From contig OU015495.1 in NCBI GenBank assembly GCA_907164885.2, forward strand, positions 101,859,659 through 101,923,658: a stretch of 64,000 nt of DNA, given 5' to 3'. Within the stretch, counting starts at the first letter, position 1; each line of letters begins with the position of its first letter. Source of the stretch: Dolomedes plantarius. Lineage: Eukaryota; Arthropoda; Arachnida; Araneae; Dolomedidae. The position numbers and the translations under genes were made by a program. The notes beneath the pieces are model-generated. The model searched no databases and was not told the origin of the DNA. It saw only the letters and a program-made list of their open reading frames with translations. Positions 58,601 to 64,000 of this stretch are shown here, one piece after another.

Positions 58601-58605
<5 letters not shown>
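57653..58605. other. AT-rich stretch without a gene
   Basis: Nothing recognised. The 66-codon minus frame at 58214-58414 and the plus frame at 58442-58651 have no family; the latter ends in the TA microsatellite. Confidence 0.45.

Positions 58606-58648
<43 letters not shown>
58606..58648. repeat. (TA)n microsatellite
   Basis: About 21 TA units. Confidence 0.95.
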
Positions 58649-58652
<4 letters not shown>

Positions 58653-58898
58653 GATTTTTTCACCTGTGGCCTCTGGTCTCTAACTCCAACCCCTACTGTG
58701 ACGCACTACTGTGGCCTTGCTATACCTGGATCTTGGTCGCATAACTGCAGGCGATTAAAAAGTGTACACATTTTTTACAAAGAAACTTTGCCTATATTTA
58801 GTAAACAGAGAGGGCACCACTGCACTGAAACCTAAAGTTGCATACAACCGTTGTAGATTTTAGCTTATTTGCACATACATACACACACATATCTTCAA

Positions 58899-58970
<72 letters not shown>
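58899..58970. repeat. (CA)n(TA)n(TG)n compound, palindromic microsatellite
   Basis: About 11 CA, 8 TA and 17 TG units in order. CA and TG runs are complementary, so the tract can fold into a hairpin. Confidence 0.95.
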
Positions 58971-59894
58971 TATGTTTTAGATCTGGAATGGTAGTAATTC
59001 CTAGAAAAGTTTGCTACATACATTTACATAAGACATTTTTAAAAATTCCTGACTAAAAGTAATGCTGTAAATATCAGGGAGGTTACGCAAATTAAATTAA
59101 CCAATGAAAAAAGAAGGAAAATAAGCAATTTATTAAAAACTCTTCCTCTTCTAATCTCTTACTAGTTTATAAAATATTATTTAAAATTCTTTAATAAAGA
59201 TTGCATTTATAAAATAGTGTTTTATGTTAATTTTGTTTATTATAAACCTTTTTCTACAGCAACACCTTTGTCACGTAAATTGTAAAAACATCATCGAACG
59301 ATATATTATGCTTCTGCTTATTTCAGTAAATTTATAAAAGACGAGTTGAGACTTTGAATTTTGAGATTCAATTCTTAGTCGGGAGTAATTTTAAGCTAAA
59401 AAAAATAAACATTTCTTCAGTAGGATATTTATTTTTCTATGCTGTTCTTGGAGATGAGCCAAATGATACATGTTTTTTAAGAAACTCAGGGAAAAAAATG
59501 AGTTTATGTACAGATATTACGGGTTTTTTCAATAGGTTTACATTGAGTAAATATGAAATCAACTTTGACTTAAAATTTTATTAATCATATCTGAACTCAA
59601 AAATAAATTTTGTTGGTTTTCTATAGTTTTTTACTTTCTTAACTATTCCAAAACATTTTTCTTTTATCATTCGAAGTATAGGTTTAGGGATTTTAACATA
59701 TGGTTCTGTGTGGTTCTTCAAAAAATATTCATTTGAAAATGTTTTAATTCTTTTTATAAAATTAATGGTAACAGAAACTATATTTATAATGATTAAGGAA
59801 AAGAGGAGTGTATTTTTGTCTTGAATTCTGAAATTCCCATGTCTTACAATTGTTGTAATGTTTTCGCATACGGATTTGGAGGATATATTTGATG
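58971..59894. other. AT-rich stretch without a gene
   Basis: Nothing recognised. Confidence 0.5.
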
Positions 59895-59896
59895 TA

Positions 59897-60668
59897 CAGT
59901 CGGACCTCTATTTAACGAAGTCGCTAAATCCCGAAAAAAAGTTCGCTATATGGAAAATTCGTTAAATAGAGATTCACCTTTTAAAATACTTTAAACTAAC
60001 AAAACAGATTTTAAATTCATAAACACTAAATATTATTAATAAAAGTAATTGATCACACCTTTATTTTGTAAATTAATGTCTATTTGTTTTATATATCTTA
60101 CCCATCAAGCAGAAATCTGCAAGGAAAACAAGAATAAAACAAAACATTTTCCGGGAATACAGTGTATTTTCAATTTTAAAAAATATATTAAAATTAATGA
60201 ATTTTAATGACAGTATCACATTTATTATAAGAAGTAATTTTAAGCATACGTTACCACATGCATCCTTAAATTTAATTACTGATAAAGTCTGTTAATTTTG
60301 TCTGATTTTTTTTGTTTGAAAAAGTGATTTCTCTCATAATATGTCTCTCATCTTTGCAATGTCACCAAAAACCTCTTCAGGCGTATTTTCTTCAAACTGC
60401 AACCTAGCGTCGGAATGTGTTAAAAGAAAGTTAATGTGTTAAATGTGTTAAAAGAAAGAATAAGTTTGAAATGTTCAGAAATATTTTGAGAAATATGGAG
60501 AAAAATATAATATTGGATCACAAGAAAAAGTTCGTTAAATAGAGAATGTACTTCGCTATTTGGAGGTTATTTTACGAAGAAATTCACAAAATATTCTTGG
60601 TTCCAAGGAAAAGTTCTCAAAATAGAGAAATTCGCAAAATAGAGGTTCGTTATATAGAGGTCCGACTG
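59897..60668. mobile_element. pogo/mariner-like MITE, 772 bp
   Basis: Ends CAGTCGGACCTCTATTTAAC and GTTATATAGAGGTCCGACTG, flanked by TA on both sides (59895-59896, 60669-60670). Sub-terminal copies of GTTCGCTATATGG, TTCGTTAAATAGAGA and TTCGCAAAATAGAGG repeat inside both ends. The interior is AT-rich with no transposase. The termini share CAGTCGGACC with the end at 27736, so the two are probably related families. Confidence 0.9.
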
Positions 60669-60670
60669 TA

Positions 60671-61556
60671 ATTTCTCTTTTTTTAAATTTTAAATTAATT
60701 AAATTGCCTTAAAAATTAAATTCAGGTTAATGAAAACTCTCCACTTGATTCGATATGATAACTTATTTTTTCGGTTAATTTAAAAATTAACATTTTTGTT
60801 TCGTAGGAATTGCTCTAATATCGATAAAGTAAAAGTAACCTTTCTGAAAGAATCCAGTCGAGCATTTTTAAAGCTTTGACGCTTAGCCAACATAAACAAA
60901 ACACTAATTTGTACTATGAGCATACAATTGAAAATTTTCTATCTCGAATCTGATTTAGAAATTAACCAAAGCTTTAGACCCATTGATAAACCATCGTGTA
61001 ACATATAAATATCAATATACGTACAGAACTGCTCAATATATATTTTTCCCTCTATCAGTAGTAGATTATAATGAAGATTTCGCTTGAAATATATATAAGC
61101 AAATCTTCATAGAGTTTGAAAAATTACCGCCGACAAAGTGTTCTAAGATCGGTGAAAAGGGGAAAATCGTTCTGTCAATAGGCTTCTCCATTAAAATTTA
61201 TTTAGTTCATAAGTTTCTATGCTTTACCTTTTTTTATTACTTTATTTGGTAATTAATATTTTAAAATGAACAAAATTATTGAAAAAGAAATAGCATTTTC
61301 CTCTGTAATCTGTTTTATTTTTTTCTTATCTTATTGATAATGCTTTGAAGATAAAAAAATAAGTACAATAAAAAATACCGAAGCAAATGCAAGCTGTATT
61401 TACTTCTTTATAATTTGGTAAATATCATTCGCTGCATGAGAACTTCTTCAGCCTGGTGTCAAAATGTGTTGCCAAAAGGAATTCTGCTCCCAGATATTTT
61501 GTCCAAGTTTCTCTATCAAAATATTTGGGTGCAAGCAGTGGCGGCTCTTATGGTTT
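60671..61556. other. AT-rich stretch without a gene
   Basis: Nothing recognised. Confidence 0.5.
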
Positions 61557-61578
61557 TATATATATATATATATATATA
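61557..61578. repeat. (TA)n microsatellite
   Basis: About 10 TA units. Confidence 0.9.
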
Positions 61579-61689
61579 ACACGAAGGTAAGCCATAAAAG
61601 ATAAGACATAGACGGTAAGAAGAAAAATCGGAAACAAATTTAATTCCAATGAGAACTATTGAAAGTCTTTTAAAATTTAACGCTTGCAC

Positions 61690-61691
<2 letters not shown>

Positions 61692-61726
<35 letters not shown>
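61692..61726. repeat. (TA)n microsatellite, left flank of the mariner-like element
   Basis: About 17 TA units ending exactly at the element's left terminus. Confidence 0.95.
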
Positions 61727-61728
<2 letters not shown>

Positions 61729-62520
61729 GGGTGCGTCATAAATTCGAGCAAAGTTTAAAAATTCGTAATAAAAGAAATAATGGACGGAAAATTTTTCTGT
61801 TTGCGCGAATAGGATCAGAGGGACATTGGATTTTTTCCATGTAAAAAAAAAAAAAAAAAATTCCCAAAGTAACCGAAAGAGGGCGCTTTTTCGTGACCAT
61901 GTTAAGCCTGCATTGCAGGAAAGACATGCATTACCTGTTGTCACCTACATGCAGGATGGTGCCCTGGCCCACATTTCACGTGATATCAAGACGTTCCTGT
62001 TGGAATCTTTCACTGAAGACCGAGTTTATAAGTCGCGGTTGTAAGGTTCGGTGGCCCTCATGACGACCAGACTTGACCCCGGCAAATTTTTAGCTGGGGG
62101 GATACTTGAAGTCTCTTGTGTACCGGGGCTTACCAACCACTTTGTGGAACCGAAAAATGTCATTCGACAGACAGTCGCTGCCATCGATGCTAAAATCCGC
62201 TATAATGGGCTTAGTGACGCTCCTCACGTGCCTATTACCTTGTGCTGGTAGTAATGTTGAACATCTGTTACTTTAAAATAAATGCACAGTCTCATGTTAT
62301 TGTGATGTGTTTGATTATCTGTTTGAGTTTTCCTGATTTGCATAAAACGTCATAGTATGACGTGTGAGCGCCCTCTTTCGGTTACTTTTGGAAACTTTTT
62401 TCTTTACATGGAAAAAAATCCAATGTCTCTCTGATCTTATTGGTGCAAACAGAAATATTTTCCGAGCATTACTTCTTTTATTATGAATTTTTGAACTTTT
62501 CACGAATTTTTGACGCCCCC

Positions 62521-62522
<2 letters not shown>
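61727..62522 (+). mobile_element. Internally deleted mariner-like element inside (TA)n
   Basis: 796 bp with inverted ends CCGGGTGCGTCATAAATTCG and TTTTTGACGCCCCCGG. The inverted repeats extend about 150 bp and include GGACATTGGATTTTTTCCAT and AAAGTAACCGAAAGAGGGCG with their complements. TA microsatellites lie directly on both sides, so the element used a TA target within the repeat. Contains a C-terminal transposase remnant. Confidence 0.9.
61910..62251 (+). pseudogene. Mariner-like transposase, C-terminal remnant
   Basis: Reads LPVVTYMQDGALAHISRDIK, TFLLESFTEDRV, then a stop. It resumes in a shifted frame with MTTRLDPGKFLAGGI, VEPKNVIRQTVAAIDAKIRY. The QDGAxxHxxRxxxxFLxxxF block matches the second catalytic aspartate region of mariner/IS630-type transposases. 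The following WPPRSPDLxPxDF-type block is degraded to RLDPGKFLAGG. The N-terminal half and first catalytic aspartate are absent. Confidence 0.75.

Positions 62523-62565
<43 letters not shown>
62523..62565. repeat. (TA)n microsatellite, right flank of the mariner-like element
   Basis: About 21 TA units starting right after the element's terminal GG. Confidence 0.95.
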
Positions 62566-62655
62566 CCCATCGATGGTGTTTTACCATTGATGGGAGTTGA
62601 ACCTGGGGATCCTGTCCGATGTAAAAGCTCTCTCATTTAATTACTCAGAGGAATT
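62566..62655 (-). mobile_element. tRNA-like SINE head, family D, second copy
   Basis: Minus strand: GAGTAATTAAATGAGAG as an A-box-like segment, CAGGTTCAACTCCCATC as a B box, then a hairpin CCATCAATGG-TAAAACA-CCATCGATGG, directly followed by the TA microsatellite. Confidence 0.5.
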
Positions 62656-63186
62656 TTTATTGTAAATGCATTTCTCTACCTCTTCTTCCCTTTTATCTTT
62701 TGAGATTCTCGATAAGTGTTGTTATTCTGAATATTTTTAATACATTTGTTTACTGGCGATGCATATTTTTTCACCATAAATTTCTGTTGTACGCTATTAA
62801 AAAATCATGTTTTTTCCAGTTCTTGGATTCCACCTATAGCGACCAGAGCTTGGAAATAAACCATGTTATCCTAACCTTCAGCCATTCACACTAATATTTA
62901 AGTTATACTAAAAATTTCCATGTTTTATGCCATTCATAGACGTTATCGGCTTTTTTGTACTAAAACCATCTGAACACACTTTTTTTAATCTAAAATGAAA
63001 AGGATTTCCCTTTACTGAAATCAGGTGTGCTCTGTCTTAGATATTGTAGAATTCTCCATTCTTTAATAGTAATTTCTTTTGAAAATAAATTCTGGGTTAA
63101 ATTATGTAAAAACATTCTGTATAAACATATATTAGTTCAATTTAAAATGCCCAGTATTATTATCATCACCCGTTTTAAATTTTTCT
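62656..63186. other. AT-rich stretch without a gene
   Basis: Short frames only, none recognised. Confidence 0.45.
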
Positions 63187-63548
63187 GGGAACAGGAAATG
63201 GACTTTTCTGTTATAATAACTTCTAGCTTTTAGGAATTGCTGTAAATATGCATTTTTAGCAATATTTCTTGACAATATTTTCTTGGGAGCAGGAAATGGC
63301 CTATCCTGTTATAATAACTTCTAGGTTTTAGGAATTGCTGTAAATATACATTTACAGCAATTTTTCTTGGCAATATTTTCTTGGGAGCAGGAAATGACCT
63401 ATCCTGTTATAATAACTTCTAGGTTTTAGGAATTGCTGTAAATATACATTTACAGCAATTTTTCTTGGCAATATTTTCTTGGGAGCAGGAAATGGACTCT
63501 CCTGTTATAATAACTCCTAGGTTTTAAGAATTGCTGTAAAAATACATT
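63187..63548 (+). repeat. Minisatellite, 3.6 units of about 98 bp, with an embedded palindrome
   Basis: GGGANCAGGAAATGGNCT recurs near 63187, 63286, 63384 and 63481, each followed by CTGTTATAATAACTTCTAGG and TTTTAGGAATTGCTGTAAAT. Middle units contain ATTGCTGTAAAT-ATAC-ATTTACAGCAAT, a perfect hairpin. Middle copies are almost identical, so expansion is recent. Confidence 0.93.
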
Positions 63549-64000
63549 CATTATGTAAATAAAACTAATGAAGATAATTTATATATTCTTAATAAAATAT
63601 CGATTACATTTACAGCTATGGAGTATTTCTTTTTTTATATTTATTCCTATCGATTCATTTGATTTTTATATATATAACCAGAAAATTATTTTTCAAGCTA
63701 ATCGCTTCAGAAAGTATTTTTCACATCCTTGCAGAATTTATCTTTAGCGACTGGATTAAATCATAAACTTTATTTTTTTAGATTTTATATTTCTGCATAA
63801 AATGAGATATTCCTACATTAAATGCTATCATAATATAAAGCATAGTTAATATAGGTATGGAAAGAAATAAAAAATTAAGCTTAACTAACTGAACTCACGA
63901 ATTTTAGTCATTTTCCTTCCGTATTACAACTTGTAAGTCCAAAACAACAAGTATTTACCCTAGCCGCTTATGCCAACACTATCTCTGACACACTATAAAT
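63549..64000. other. AT-rich stretch without a gene
   Basis: Nothing recognised up to the window end. Confidence 0.5.

Overview
This window reads as intergenic or intronic DNA from an animal genome, very AT-rich by eye (about 70%). It has long microsatellites and a dense layer of transposable-element fossils. I found no intact host protein gene, no rRNA and no functional tRNA. Every stretch with recognisable coding similarity is a broken transposon gene. The mix points to an arthropod, probably an arachnid such as a spider: tRNA-derived SINEs with A and B boxes, Tc1/mariner and pogo-like elements with TA target duplications, piggyBac fossils with TTAA, an uncharacterised transposase-like protein of a kind I recall from spider assemblies, and a transposon starting MATAQQKSF. 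The taxonomic call rests on recalled family resemblance and is an inference. || Layout. 1-6.7 kb: a TTAA MITE, a reverse-oriented SINE, a LINE RNase H fragment, and an unusual head-to-head array built from a terminal-inverted-repeat element. 6.7-13 kb: mostly unique AT-rich DNA. 13-19 kb: a solo LTR with a perfect 4-bp target duplication, a 515-bp tandem duplication, a pogo-like MITE, and a transposon whose 5' end is repeated three times ahead of a fused N- and C-terminal stub. 19-31 kb: three related piggyBac fossils, a hAT MITE, a palindromic duplication around pogo-like ends, and a small MITE. 32-35 kb: a SINE, a second copy of the 13-kb LTR family in reverse, another SINE, and two CpG-richer stretches that could be regulatory. 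|| 35.7-43 kb is the most interesting part. A TTAA-type transposon with arms of about 150 bp inverted relative to each other carries a frameshifted transposase-like gene on the minus strand. It was interrupted by a young, non-autonomous LTR retrotransposon with target duplication CTTC, a readable primer binding site and a polypurine tract. The retrotransposon's two LTRs differ by about 940 bp. Two MITEs (42.7 and 47.4 kb) end in the same terminal repeat as the host transposon and look like its non-autonomous relatives. || 44-64 kb: a broken Tc1 element inside a TA microsatellite, several minisatellites, a foldback repeat, a mariner-type MITE with long arms, SINEs, a SINE-tail duplication containing a very long TA microsatellite, a Helitron-like repeat, another pogo-like MITE, and an internally deleted mariner-like element again inside (TA)n. 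The elements do not act together as a pathway. They record successive insertions, some nested. Interval ends for repeats were set by eye and may be off by a few bases.
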